From positions 26,332,882 to 26,396,881 of the forward strand of contig NW_019211460.1 in assembly GCF_002443255.2 (NCBI RefSeq): 64,000 nt of DNA, given 5' to 3'. A model generated the notes under the pieces. That model made no database searches, was not told the origin of the DNA, and was given only the letters and a program-made list of their open reading frames with translations. A program made the translations under genes and the position numbers. This DNA is from Varroa destructor. Its lineage: Eukaryota; Arthropoda; Arachnida; Mesostigmata; Varroidae. Shown here piece by piece: positions 39,689-53,000 of this stretch (the stretch's first letter is position 1; each line of letters opens with the position of its first letter).

Positions 39689-41282
39689 TGTTCAGACAAC
39701 GAACGGCTATCCGAAACGAATTAGAATCACCGAGATTCTCGAAGATCTAAGGAGGGCTAGCAGAAGGGATAAATGGGCAAAGCACACGTTTGCAGAACTA
39801 TGAAAAGCGATGCCTGGAAGAAGACAAGCGTAGATGAGAATTCCAATCAAGAAAAAAGTTGGTGAAGGGTAAAAACCAAGCTAAAGAGGCTGGTGAACGG
39901 CTAGAAGGAAGGCTTTTTGCAAGCAATTTTAAAGAGCAATCCAGTCGGCATTATTGGCCATATTTTTATAGAACTTATACGAAGATTTGGCATTGAAAGT
40001 GTTTGGGTCAGATAATTAAATATCAATGTTATTGCGGGGTATGTTCAGAATCGCTGTGCCTGTGTGCATCAATGAAGACATCTGTGTTTACTCATTGAGG
40101 TGGTCTCTTTATGCACGTTTGTTTTTTCAATCATTCTTTTACCCATTATAGTTACTATCCACCAATCCATGTATCTCCATATAATATAGTATTCTATATA
40201 GATGCATATACATGTACGATTTGGTGCATCGCTTACCTTGGACAAATCGTCTTTACGTTTACCTTCCTGATTTGACATCGGCGTAAACTTGCATAGTACA
40301 CGCATCGATTCCGACAAACGTCTCTCTAATCTCCTGGGAATGGCGATCTTGCTTCACAGTTTGGCACGTGTACGTAGTACGGGCGTACGACTAACTCTGC
40401 GGATTTTCCCTACGTTGTTACACCCCTAGATGATGATGTAGTCTAAATGGCAGCGGTGAAAGGTGTGAACAAACAATGTAAACCGTGTCTGATGGTGCTA
40501 GCAAGTTCGCTTTGCTAAAGCGTAGCCTTCCCAAACAACTCAATCTCAGACATAGTTGAATTGAAATGAATAAACGTAATCGATAAGTTATGACATATGC
40601 CATGTCAACAATGTCTTTGACGGTAGAAAAAATCTTTGACGGAAAAGAATCGAATCCGGAAAAACCGTGCAACACTTGAAAGGTTCATATCTGTTAAAAA
40701 TTGTTCCAGGAAAACTTAAAACAAAGTAACTTAAAATCCATCGCAAAGCCTCTTCGATAGTGCTACGGGTTCCCTGTGATCGGCTAACCAATAACGCGGG
40801 TGAACTAAATACCAGAGGAGGACACAACAAACGATCATTGGCCTTCGCAGGCTTCAGTTGGCCTCGGCTGTCCGAGTCAGCTCTTCGCGCAAAACACTCG
40901 TCTTCAAACGTTCAAACAATAATAACTAATAAATAAGGAAAAAGTGTTGTTGCAATACTGAAGATTAACTTTCTACCGGCGCTTATCGGACAGGTCGCAT
41001 TGTACCATCGATTAACATTTTGAATCGTGTTCATCACCCTGCTCCCTATGTAATGAAAGTGTAAAGGGATTCTTCGCTTGAATGTGCATTGAACGTTGAT
41101 TCGAGTGCTCGCACAGGTGACTATCCACAAATTGGCGTTTCATCTGAACGCAGCCCTTGTGGATTTTGCTCGTCTCAAGCAAATTCGACTTTGAAGAACT
41201 TTACCTGAAGCCCGCTTCAACTCTTCACGTGCCATTGATTAAAAAAACATGAAGATTCTTTTTAGCAAACGGGCTCGAGAAT

Positions 41283-41321
41283 TATATAAAAGCATTGCCT
41301 GGCTGAAGAGTCTTTACAGTG
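41283..41321 (+). promoter_or_regulatory. TATA box and initiator look-alike
   Basis: TATATAAAAG at 41283-41292 is followed by TTTACAGTG with its A at 41318, about 33 bases downstream. No convincing coding frame follows, so its target is unknown. Confidence 0.15.
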
Positions 41322-44300
41322 TTGCAAAGAGATTTAGGGTTCGAAAGGACAACACTGACCGCGTTAGGACGACAAGTGGCTAAAGCCCTGTCTTCACTTT
41401 CAATCCTGTGTTTATTATGCGAAAGCCGTCTTCAGGAAACCCCGCCTGCAATAAACTTACAGATCTGGGTATCTATGCACGTGAGCTAGTCAAAATTTCC
41501 ATATGCTTCTAAAACGTCAAGACACGAGTGTTGTTGCCATCTTTTCTGGCAAATATTGTATAACGTTAACCTATCCTATAGCTTTCTCAACTTTTTCTAT
41601 CTTTTCTCCAAGCTAATTAGAAGCCACCTGTTCAAAAAACGCTGCCCAGATTATGGGTAAATAATACGGTAATATACCCAGTTACGCGCGCACATCCTGA
41701 TAAGCTAAGGCTCGAGTCACGCTACGTTATCTATGATGAAATTCACAATGGTGCAGTTATTGAATCAAGAAACAAACAACCTTAAGATATATTTTCTTTT
41801 CAAAATCATTAGTAAGTTCAGGTCTATCAAGTTTCGTTCTGCACATATTCATAGATGCCTTTGTTCTACACTTAGTCAATGAATCTGCAATGCGACATAC
41901 CCATACGAAATACCTCTGCATATTAAAACACATGTCAAACACCATTCCCAATGCTTGGCTTGAACGCTAGCGCTCTGATGTAATTTTTGTACATATAATT
42001 TTTATTAATACAAAACGTAATAACATAATAATAACACAGGTAATCACACCATTTTAACGACAACCTATTATCATATTAGCGAACGAAGCTTTTGGTGGTA
42101 TCGAACGCTTAATCTATTACACAATTTTTCATGCATGGTGTCATACTAACCATTGCCGACGCATGGCATTGCAGTTTAGTAGACAAACTGAAAACACTTC
42201 CTCGTATGCGCCTATCTGTTTTCTGTTCTTCAGTCGCTGTCCAATTAGCTGTTTCGCCCCAGTTACAGACCGGCATCTGGCGAGTGCTTTATATAGCGTG
42301 ACGCCGCTGCGTTCCAAGCCAGCCGTTTCTTACAAGTGAAGGCAAGAAACGTTGTTGGCGACATGTTAGACTGGAAAACGGCACGGAGAGACCAAAGCCT
42401 ACGAGAAATCATATCTCGGCTGTCCCTTTTACCTGCCGACGAGGCCGTAAGTCACTAGGATACTCGCCTGAGTAGACATGCATTAAACGACTGCCTGTCT
42501 GCCTGCTTCCTGATGGAACGCTTATTCTGGCGGTTTTTTTATGACTCAGAATGGCCGAATGTGTATGGAGTAGGTGACGTTTCTTGGCAGCGCTTGTTTC
42601 AACAGTAGAGGCATATTCACACAACGCACTTTTACGTTACGCTGTAATGAATCGAGGGTGCAACGAAGATCCACACGAATATACGGGAGAAGGCTAGCAA
42701 TCTGCTCGTATTCAACAGATATCCGATATCTTTTTGGCAATAGAGTTAAACAGGCGAAAGTCAGGAGGCTCACATAGGTGCATAGCATGGTCAACGCCGC
42801 AATGGCTAAGAGTAGATAGATGAATACATTCATATATGGTGCTCAATTAAAATTTCTCACTCAGGATGTCAAGTCAATTTTGAAGGATACAGGTGGACGA
42901 GATATCGGTTTATATGGCGCTGGAATGAGTCTTGAGTGCTAAGAAACAAACGATCTCAGCCAGGTAGAAGACCATTGTTTCGAAAGATAAGCTCAAATGT
43001 TGGCTTAGCCTTCATCCCAGTTCGCCCTCTGTTTCTGTGCGGACACGGTTCACCAGGAAGGCGACCACATCTGTAAAAGCACCCAACCTGAGGAACTGTA
43101 GCCGTTCAAAACCGGTTAAGTAGCAAGCGGTTGAGTCCATAAAAATCCATCAGGCCTCTACTGCGGACCATAGGAAGGGGTTGCTGTTTTCTCTCTATGT
43201 ATTTTTGGTTGTCGCTAGGCCTAGATGTGTAAGCATACCTTGCAGAGAAGTTGAGGCCTTTAACAAAGTTATAATGTAGTAATCCCTGCCGCCGGTTAGT
43301 TAGCGGACTTCTTGTCGGTTAGTGGTTTGGTCTGTTGGGTCAATGAGCAAAGCGCCAGCCATGAAAGAATAATCACGTCGAAGTAAAGAGTGGGGCTTGA
43401 GTCTTAACTCTATCGTCGCAGGAGTCTAACATTGGTTGAGCAACTAGCCAGTTTGAAGCTTCTAAATAACCAAAAAGTCCCTTGTCGTTAAACCTTTTAC
43501 TTCCGAGATTAGTAGAGGATTATCCGTAGCCAAATAAGTCAATGAAATACATCAATTTCGCATGCAGGGCCACGCCGCTTTACTCTTCCTGCCACACTGC
43601 CTAAGTCTCCTAGGCGTTACTGTCCCCTCTCTATCTGTCTATTGTATTTCTGAAATCTTTTTGCATGGCTCACAAGCCGATTGGAGATTTGTGGGGACAT
43701 CGTGAGTTAGTTGTCGTTACACTCCGTTACTGCATTCGTCTTTGTACATACAGAACCTGCGTAACGAACGGTAATCTTCTGGTGTCCTTCCAGTAGACCT
43801 GTTTCTACCTTCCTTGACCTGCACGATTACTTGCGGTGCAACGAACAAGGGTTACAGGGTCAAGTGAGCGCTCACGACCGTCTTTTTTTATATAAGAGAT
43901 ACATACCTACTGACTAGGCTAGTTGATGAAAATAGACCGGTTCCGCGTTTTTGATATAGTGTAAAGCTGTGTAGTGTTGCTTTTATCACGTAATAGTTGA
44001 GTTCAATGTATCTTCAATATACCTAACCAGCTCTGATGTGCTAGATATCTTCGCCCGTTGTTATTTTTACAGGTATCTAAGGCATGCGTCAAGTCAATCT
44101 TAACAAAAGCATTGATTTTCTACATGATCGTTAATGAATCAAGACGTTTAAGGGCATATCAGCGACTTCGTTCTTTTAGTACATTCATTAGATGGCCACA
44201 AGCCGTATATACCAGTGCCACCCTCATCATTAAATAGATTTTAAAATCAAATAATGCTAAGGCTCATAGATATCCGCCAGAATATGATCTCTTTCCACAC

Positions 44301-44683
44301 TCTTGTTAACGTTTGGAAAAGCGGCTATGCAATAATGCCCCGACGATGATTAGGCAAATAATACTCATCATTGACCTTACCGAAAAAACTATAATAGAGC
44401 TTCTCTCGCTGTGATTGTCATAAGCGTGCTTTTCCGTCTTTGCCAGCATTCCATCCTATACGGGTTCCGTGTTGCCTCTGACTATGTGGCAATGTCAGTA
44501 ATTTAACTGAAATATGAGGGACAAAGAAACTGGGATCTAGAAAACGTGATGCAAAGGCTAGAAACAAGACCTCTTCTCCAAGATGTTCAGAGACCTCTTC
44601 TGAGTTTCCGACCTCGGGAAAATGAAAATGGGTAACATAGAAGGAAACATCTCAAGTGGATCCTCGTAGCCTGTCATAGAACA

Positions 44684-44718
44684 GTATCAAAATGGAAACC
44701 TTTGTATCAAAATGGAAA
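44684..44718. repeat. 15-base direct repeat, period 20
   Basis: GTATCAAAATGGAAA occurs at 44684-44698 and again at 44704-44718. Confidence 0.9.
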
Positions 44719-46218
44719 GACTGACCACCGTTTTATTATTAGCCTTCATATATTTATTCCAACATGTCGTCTTCGCAGAGTCTTTGAAGTAGGCGACGTG
44801 TCGAGTAGAAGATATTGCTTGCTTTCTAGGCAGGTTTAAGTTTCGGATTGTGTGTGCCCATCAGAAATGTGTATCGAAAAAATTTTTTCCAGCATTTATG
44901 ACATAACTTGATTAACACAGAACTTTAATTGTGCTTTTTGATAAGTGGACAACAACGAACATTCAGATTGTTCCTTACATAAAAACAAATCAGTGTGGTA
45001 CACTCATCTCAGGTGAAAAAAATTACTATCGTTGTAAAAGTCATGATCTTACTTGCAGTTATTGATGATGTACATTACCGGAACTGGTAATCTTGTCAAT
45101 CTACCGCTGACTCGTTTTATATATATAAATATTTGTATCAAGTCGAAGTAATAATCTATTTTTTAACTTTGTCGCGTTTCTATCAATAACGTGACCCCTT
45201 TAAAAATGAGTGAAGTCTCTTTACTTGCTAGTATAACATAAAGTAAAAAGCGCACGTAACAGAAACGAATGAGCGTGCAGTAAGCTCACGTCGTGACACG
45301 GTGCCCCACGCAAGGAAAACCCCAGGAGATGAATAAAGCATTGTTCAGGCAAGTTTAAGTACGCTGGGCGTACGCGGTACACGTAAAACACTAATGAGCC
45401 CTCTAAATTAACCTGGCCATTTTACCTAACTTACGAAGTATTAGTAGAATCGCATGGTGCTGCTGATGCTGCAGCGGAGTATGCATAGGTACCTTGCCAT
45501 CAGCTTCGCACTTCGAATTGTAATTAGATTCGATTGTGGCTGCACTGAGTACGAGTTCCTTTCCTCGAGTCTTCCTCTACACTAAAGCGAAGTTTGATGC
45601 GGGGCACTGCACTGGTCTGAGAAGTTCAAATACAGCTGAGCTTTAATAACGTTTCAGCTTTAAAAGCTGCTTGACTTAAAAACCCCGTGCATTTCCATCA
45701 GTGCACGCGTTAACACAGTGAGACGGCAGAGCTCTTCGGACTTGTATGAGTCTCAGTGAGATTTGGTACTGGAGTCCCTGTTGTTGATTGAAGAGCAAAT
45801 CGTATTTTATGCGTGTCGCCACATTCGACCACATTCATGGTCGACAGTGAACCACAGGGAAGAACGCTGCAATGAAAACCACAGACTACTATTATTACCG
45901 AAGATGTTACTACTCTTTGGATGTATTTGTTTGTTTTTTGGCTTAACTTGCGAAGTTTCGCGTCGCATGGCGAAGGTAAAAATCGACCCGTACTATTGGC
46001 CCTAAACACTTTGTTACTCGACTGACTGCTTGACAAACAAATTTATTAAAAAAGCTAAATAAAATGTTTACATTAAGCAAATTGAACGCATCTGTAACCG
46101 TGAGATAGTTGGAAAACGCCGAATAAGGACGAAATATTAAAACAGGGAAGGCGCATGGAATTGGCCTGGACGGCGCGATAGCTTTTTTTTCATAGTTTCT
46201 AAATGCGTTTTGTACGCA

Positions 46219-46226
46219 TATAAAAG
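46219..46226 (+). promoter_or_regulatory. TATA box look-alike
   Basis: TATAAAAG is preceded by tgtacgca and followed by ctcgcgctagagc, so it stands in GC-richer flanks. No clear initiator or downstream gene was found. Confidence 0.12.
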
Positions 46227-48031
46227 CTCGCGCTAGAGCAAGAGACTTAATCCTATTGTACTAGACTGGGAGAAGCATCTCCAGGTAACTTTCATTTAAT
46301 ATTTATCGGCTAGACTCGATCCACGTCACGATCAGGGTAGGCCTATAACAATAAGACAATTAAAAATAATGCCCGATTCAGGAAGCAAGGACGCATGTGA
46401 ACTAGCCCGGTCGACAATGAAAGAGAGACGAAGGATAATGCGCGCATATCGTGTAGGATCTGCTCACCAGGAGCCCCGTTTGTTGTCAAAGGCTGTAACC
46501 GAAACTCGTTAAAGGAAAGCTACTATTACTTTTATATTTAGTGTGTCGGTGGCTCGGTGCAGAGAAGAGTGGGGAGGGTCTTGGAGTTGAGTGGCACAGG
46601 ATGTCAGTCGTGATAGGCTGCCAATCATTTTTGTCTTGATGGTAACTGCAGATAGAAAAGCTCTTCCAGGGTTTTCCTCGGCACACAAAAAAAGATCGTT
46701 GAAGGACATGACGAGACATTTATGATTCAACATAATCTCATATTCTTTTACCTAGCCTGTGGCTAAGAAGTGGCGGTCTTGCAAAGCGCAGCACCAGTAC
46801 GAACAGGGCAGGGCTTATAGGTTAATATGATTTAGCACGAATGAGTGAGTTGCACACGACGTCCTACACATAGAACTGCTGCGATGGTCACAACGCTGCA
46901 TGTAAATGAGAGAAAGGTTTGGAAGGGCGGTGAGGCAGGTTACGAAAATTAAGTTGAGTAATACAACATAAGGGTTCGACGACACGAGTAGGATAAGCAA
47001 AATGGAAGTCCCATCGGCAGAAAGGATACCGTAATATGGGCAAAACTCGCCAGAAAAAAGACGGAAAGGAGTCAGAGACAAGGCATCTTTGAATCGGCTC
47101 TACATACCGTTTACGGTGTTTCAAATAGTACAGGCCAATAAGCTAAGGCCTATGGTTGAAGTGATCATTGAGGTTAAACAAACCATCATCATAGAGATAG
47201 GGTTAATCTTTGCCTACGTAGGATTATAATATGTGAAAGTTAAACGAACATAACGAGTTGCTGAGTGCATAACGATTTTGTTTTTACAGAAGAAAGCTCT
47301 TGCCTGCCATCAATTTGGATCTGAGGGCGATGATGCTGTGTCTAATGATGATAAGATATAACTCTTTTGAACGACAGAGGGCGCCACGTACAATAGGATA
47401 TGTGAAAGCCCAGGAGGCGATTGTTCAAGGTAAACCACTGCCACGCTGCAAAAAGTTCATGAAACATCATCTTTCAGTCGTTGCAAGCTTCATACTTCGT
47501 TTTCAAAGAAAGGATGTCATCGCATACGGCCTTTCACACAAATCACGAAGTAGGCAGCCTACACAAATTGAATATAGTACACGATGGCGTAACCAGACGA
47601 ATTTCACGAAAAAAAAAATTGTAGCTTTTTATTGTTAATGTCTCGTCGATTACTGAATAGTCGACAATGATTCATTTGATGGAGCATCGAATATATTAGC
47701 TAAACTCGATTTTATTAATACCTCAGTCAATCATCGCTAGATCCTAGCAGTCTTATCACTTTATCAGGTCTGTGTGGAGACTCTAGCAAGCATATTGTGC
47801 ACGGAGAAGGCCAATCGTACTGCTTTCTCTAGGAGCTAAGTAGAAACAAGTTAGCAGGAAATATAAGACAGTCACTCGCGAGCTTTGAACTTTTAATGAG
47901 CGTCTAGTTGCAAATGCCCATTGAAAGTTAGTTAAGTCTCAATTGCTATTTGATATTAAGGAATGTCCGATCCCAGGAGCAGTTGCTTGTTCGCCTAACC
48001 TTGCTCTGCGTGGAAGCGCTGCCCAGTAAAG

Positions 48032-48090
48032 CATGCACGGTCAGTGAGTTCTCCTTTCGTAGTCGTCGCGTCTTCAACAGACCGTGCATG
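48032..48090. repeat. Perfect 11-base inverted repeat with 37-base spacer
   Basis: CATGCACGGTC (48032-48042) is matched by GACCGTGCATG (48080-48090). Confidence 0.85.
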
Positions 48091-49764
48091 TACATGAACA
48101 TTTAGCGTGTGTTCTAGGCAGTCGCTGAACCAGGGCGGAGCGTCCGAGAGTCTCGCCGGACTTCTCCTTTTTTTCGCTCCCTGTGCAGGACGCAGGCCAC
48201 AGTAAAGCTTCGCACGGGTTGTGTGCTTTTGGCCTAGTTGCGATAATGTATTCAGCGATATCTAGATATCCATTGGTCTTTTCCTACTTCGGCCTTCGCA
48301 AGCCCTCTTACGGAACCGGCCCAACGCCGTGCAGCCAATGAGCCATATGCAGCTAGCGATAATGCTGATGACTGCGATTGGTAATACCCCGAATGTGTGC
48401 GTCTGAAAGACACAGTCAGCAAAAAAGGAAAGAAAAAGAAGAGGCAGAAGAAGAAGTATCAGGCGAACGAAACATGGAATTCTCTGTTTTTTTTCTCGGT
48501 GTGCCTATTCAACGATATCAGCGTTTTAATCGAGGCTGTGCCGGCTGTTCTGACGCAACCGCTTGACCTACTTGTTTCAAAATAGCGGAATGTTAAATCC
48601 ACATCGTATCGATGCAGAAATTTTGCTACTACGAAAGTAGGAAAAGCGGCTATCGGCTCAACGTGACGCACAGTGAAAGGTGGCCCAGGCAAGTTCCAGC
48701 TTAAGGCCAAGAGAGAGGCACCCAAAGCATCAATAATAGATACACACCCTTACAACCTCCTGCTGCTGAACGTCCATTTACAAAATGTTCGCCTAAACTG
48801 CCTACTGCTGCATCGAGCCCTTTTATAGGATTGGCAGACGCAAGACGTCGAGATGACCCGCTAGCAGTAAGCCCTTCGGTTAGGGCATCTTTTTTCGATA
48901 CATGTTGTTCGAATACAAAGATACGTGAACGCTGGCTAGCACTTCAGCAGTCAGGTCAACTTTGCATGTACCTGCACGTTCAAATGCAAGTTTAGCAACT
49001 CTGTTCTTTCTGCGCTGCCTTTGCTTTTTGAAACATTGCCATATGCATTTCGCTGATTGCATTGTCGATTGTGAAATGCTCCCTCCGATCAGCAACCAGG
49101 TAACTACATTGAGCGTTGTCTTCACCCTCAGGCTTTCATGTGTCAGAGTATAAGAAGTTCTCGAGCAACGGGATAAACGAAACTAGAAAAGAGAACAATA
49201 AGAATTAAGTATTTCGCTTTAATTGGTGGAGATTGCCCGTGCAAACATTATTGTGCTTAGATAATTCGCTAAACAGGTTTATTATGAAGATTATCTTCAG
49301 GAACAATTTGGCACGTTGACGTTTCTATGGCAACCAGGATTATTGACGATGTGACCTATAGGAAGGGAGTAGGTTATGAAAGGAAGGCAACGAATTATCT
49401 TGTTACTTTACTTCTTCTTGTAGACTACAGTGTTACAGTGTAAAGAACGACCTCGTCTACATGAAGTTTGTGACATACTTTCTTGTAGACAAAATCATCA
49501 CAGATTTAACTCAAATTGACTCATATACGGTTATGGTGCGTATGGACAGAAGCGTGGGCTAACTCATCACCCGAAACAAGGTCTGGCCTCTCCTTTGCTC
49601 TATTCAGCATCATCTAAATAAACCCAAAATCGTCCCTATACATAAAGTTCTTCGATTAGTAATTCCTCATTTTCTAAACGATTGGGGAGTTCGTTTATTT
49701 TTAGTGGGTATATACTATCATTTATAGTAACCAATCGAACGTAAATTCACACATCGGCCATCAA

Positions 49765-50091
49765 ATGTATCGAATACGCACTTTCATGTTTGTGAAAGAG
49801 CGTATTCCGCAAGCAGCCGCTCGTACGATTTCATGCACGCTAGCTCGAGACTATACACTATATTTCGGCATTACGACATTTATGTTTCGAGCTTTAAGAG
49901 CGGTATCGTCGTTAGGTATTCAATCAGGCGGATGGCAGCCACCACGAAGCAAAGTCTGTCTATGCCCGAGTTCGAATCAAGACCGCAACGGGTTCCCGAA
50001 GACCACAGAGGCTATGGCACTACGATCTGGATATCATCGTGAGCAAGCTCCGTTCGCTTCAGAGACTTCTGCTTCTTCCTCCTTGTCGTGA
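49765..50091 (+). CDS. Hypothetical 108-residue open frame, with an overlapping exon-like frame
   Basis: An ATG opens 108 codons without a domain. An overlapping frame (49833-50042) contains MAATTKQSLSMPEFESRPQR from an internal ATG and ends at a donor-like ATCATC|GTGAGC (exon end 50038, leaving two bases). That phase does not fit the 55274 candidate. It lies upstream of the kinase exons on the same strand, so a 5' exon of that gene is conceivable but unsupported. Confidence 0.12.
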   Translation: MYRIRTFMFVKERIPQAAARTISCTLARDYTLYFGITTFMFRALRAVSSLGIQSGGWQPPRSKVCLCPSSNQDRNGFPKTTEAMALRSGYHREQAPFASETSASSSLS

Positions 50092-53000
50092 CGTAACGCA
50101 GCGTTCAATAAAGGACTCCGCTAGAAAAGCGACAAACTAGTAAATTTAGCTTATCCGCTGCGGTTGACCAATAGGATACCTGCCCTTTCGATTTTCTCTC
50201 TTTTTTTGTTGAAGTAAGTGGTCTTGTTTTTAGAATATGGTACAGTTTCAGATGGCGCTACGAATTCTTTGATTAGTTCTGTATCAACAAAGCGGTGGCT
50301 CCTTCTAAAGCTCTAGGTTTTAAGGGCCTTGCTTGGTTAAAAGAGTGGCCAGCGAGCGGTTTGCCATAGTTCCTTCGAACAGTCTACCTAGGAGGAGCCA
50401 TTTGCTTTTTACTCGTCCAGCAAAACGAACGAGCGGTGTCCACTATAGAAGGCACTGAGATGACAGATGCTGCTTGACTATCTGCTCTCGCAGTTACTGT
50501 CGATCTATCTGATCGATGTACGATGGAGGTAATTCATCGAGTTCCTTCGGGCTTTTAAAAGGCATTTTCTAATAAAGCAGACGAGGGCGAGCATCTCACA
50601 TGCTGAAAGCTTCCAGTTTATTTTCCAGCAGGAACATCTAAAATCAATCATGTTCTAACCACCGAATCATATAAAATGTTCATTAATCTAGATTAGTCAA
50701 TGTTTTTCGTGTTGTAATACTTTCACATAAATTATCTTATGTCTTTAATAAATAGGAAATTATTTAATTTCAAAGCAGAACTCCGAATTCGACATGCCCA
50801 TCTGGGCATCATATGCCATTTTCCATTCGGGCCACCGTATTATTTCAAGCACATTAATCTAAATGATATAATAGAAACTGATCGATTGATTGAAATAAAA
50901 CATATGTTTGACCAATAAGCAGTCAGTATGCATTACGATTCTGTGAAGGGACTTGGCGAAGACTTTAAAAAGTCGACCCTACGGTTCGTGATCGAGGCAA
51001 GACGATTACTTTCGATCATGCGGTTGGTCGTTTAGGCGACAAGGTCCTTGACAAATTACCTACAACGTAAGCGTATTTGACCCCTGACAGTGCAAAATCA
51101 AAGGCTTTCGATAATCGAAGTTGTCAGAAATCGAAAAGAAATGGGCGCTTCTAGGGATTGCTGAATCGTTCGCTATGAGCTGTGCACGTATTTCAGCAGA
51201 AGGTAAGAAATGGTTTCAGTGATAAAAGCCATCAAAAGTGACATTTTGCGTGTATCAGATACTAGGTAAACATAGGCAACCGAAAAAAGACTGCTTTACT
51301 TCACAACACTGGACGAGCTCCAAAGCTATGGTCAGGGTTATATGACCCTACTCGAATGATCCATACATACGCACGTGTGCATATATGTGTGATCGAAATG
51401 AGTAACAACAGGAAGAAAAGCAGGAACGCAAAAGCCGTAGCGGTACGAAGAAATTCGGGTCGATGATTCTTCATGGTTTCGTCACCAATGGTCGTGTTCA
51501 AAGGCAGTCAATCCTGGGCCGTGTCACCTCAATAACTTCATTTCTTCTGAGTTGGCAGATTCCCAGAATTTAATAATAAGAGGATGCATGTTGTCGAGCT
51601 AGCGAAGCCCAGCTGGATCACTGAATTTAACCTGGTTATATCAAAATAGAAACTCTCATTAATCTCTAGTCTACTTTATGCTAAAGCGAGCTTTGATAAA
51701 TGGGACAACAGGGTAGTTGTTCGTATGCTTAACCGACGAAGAAACAGAGACGGTTAAATAGAAAAAAAAACACACACATTTTCCTATTGGACGCGCGTTC
51801 TCTTTTTCGCGTCATTGACCCAACCAGGTCTGAACGATAGTTAGCTACTACGAATCTACGCGAAAGCATTTTTCAGAAGCTTCAATGATTCAGATTTTGC
51901 AAGACACGCACTCATATCCAGTCTGAATAAAGACGTTCTACAAGTATAATTCTATATGATGGATGGCTAGATTGGCCATAATGTCCCTTTCCCGTGGCCT
52001 AAAAATTGCTGAGCAATGAATGTCATTGGGCCGACCTTTAGCCTTGGCTAAAGGCTTTGCTCTTCGATTTAACTGAATTCTATATTTATGCAGCTCGATC
52101 CGCCATACTATATAATAAATTTGCGGGTATTACTTGCATATAAAGAACCGCAGCACCACTCAAGCGCAGACCTTAATTACAGGCGGAAGAGCGATGCGCA
52201 CGAACGACCCCGTCTAATACGTTTAGTCCGAAGGCTTTTACCCACAGTTGCTCAAGGAAACGAGCTAGCTTGAACGATCTACAATTGCAAGCGGTGTAGG
52301 ATTATCATATTTAGCTAGACTCAAGCAAAGTTTCTACGAAGTGTGTATCTAGAAAGTACATTTAGCACGCCTCTGTGTAGCGACGCCGTCAAAACAGCCA
52401 GACGCCGGCGTCTATGAGCTTGACAACTGCGCCGTCTTTCATTCCTGAACATGAGATCGTTGTCAGACGTCAGTCGGTGCGTTATAGCAGCACCGTTGTT
52501 CATCGTAAACCCTTTAAGAAATTACCAAAAAAATAATACTTCTACTAATTAACTTTGACGGCAGCCATTCAGTTGATGGACACCCACCGTTTGAAGTCTA
52601 TCCCACTCAATTGAAAGTCGTTGCAAATTTAGAGAAAGAGCACCTCCTTCCTGAGTCGTGGATATTAACTATTTGAATGCTGCAAACCTCGCCATTAAGA
52701 TATAGCAAAGCTCCGTTATACTTTTTAGGGAAAGGTTACGCAATTGTCTGGATAGCGTTTTGTCCATTTTACGCAATTCGTACAAGCGTTACATTTAATC
52801 GTATGATATTAGTGCGTTCTACAATGGGAACAGTAAAAAAAAATGTTATTCTTCTTTATTATAGTGTGTCATTAGCAAAAACGTTGCTATGCCTTTCCGG
52901 TTGGCTGCAATATCATTGCATTTGTTCCCAGCCAGTGTTACAGACCACTGGCGTGCTGGCAGTATCCTTTGGCGCCGCGCTTATTTGCTAACGGTAAATT

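Larger units (their letters stand above)
39689..49764. other. No recognisable gene over 10 kb
   Basis: The stretch holds promoter look-alikes at 41283 and 46219, a 15-base direct repeat at 44684-44718 and an 11-base inverted repeat at 48032-48090. A + frame just after 39700 reads RIRITEILEDLRRASRRDKW with no identified relative. The stretch 42850-45700 has no frame above 60 codons. Confidence 0.5.

Noticed and set aside
49964..49990. gagttcgaatcaag as a tRNA B box
   Set aside because: No A box at the right distance and no acceptor-stem pairing around it.
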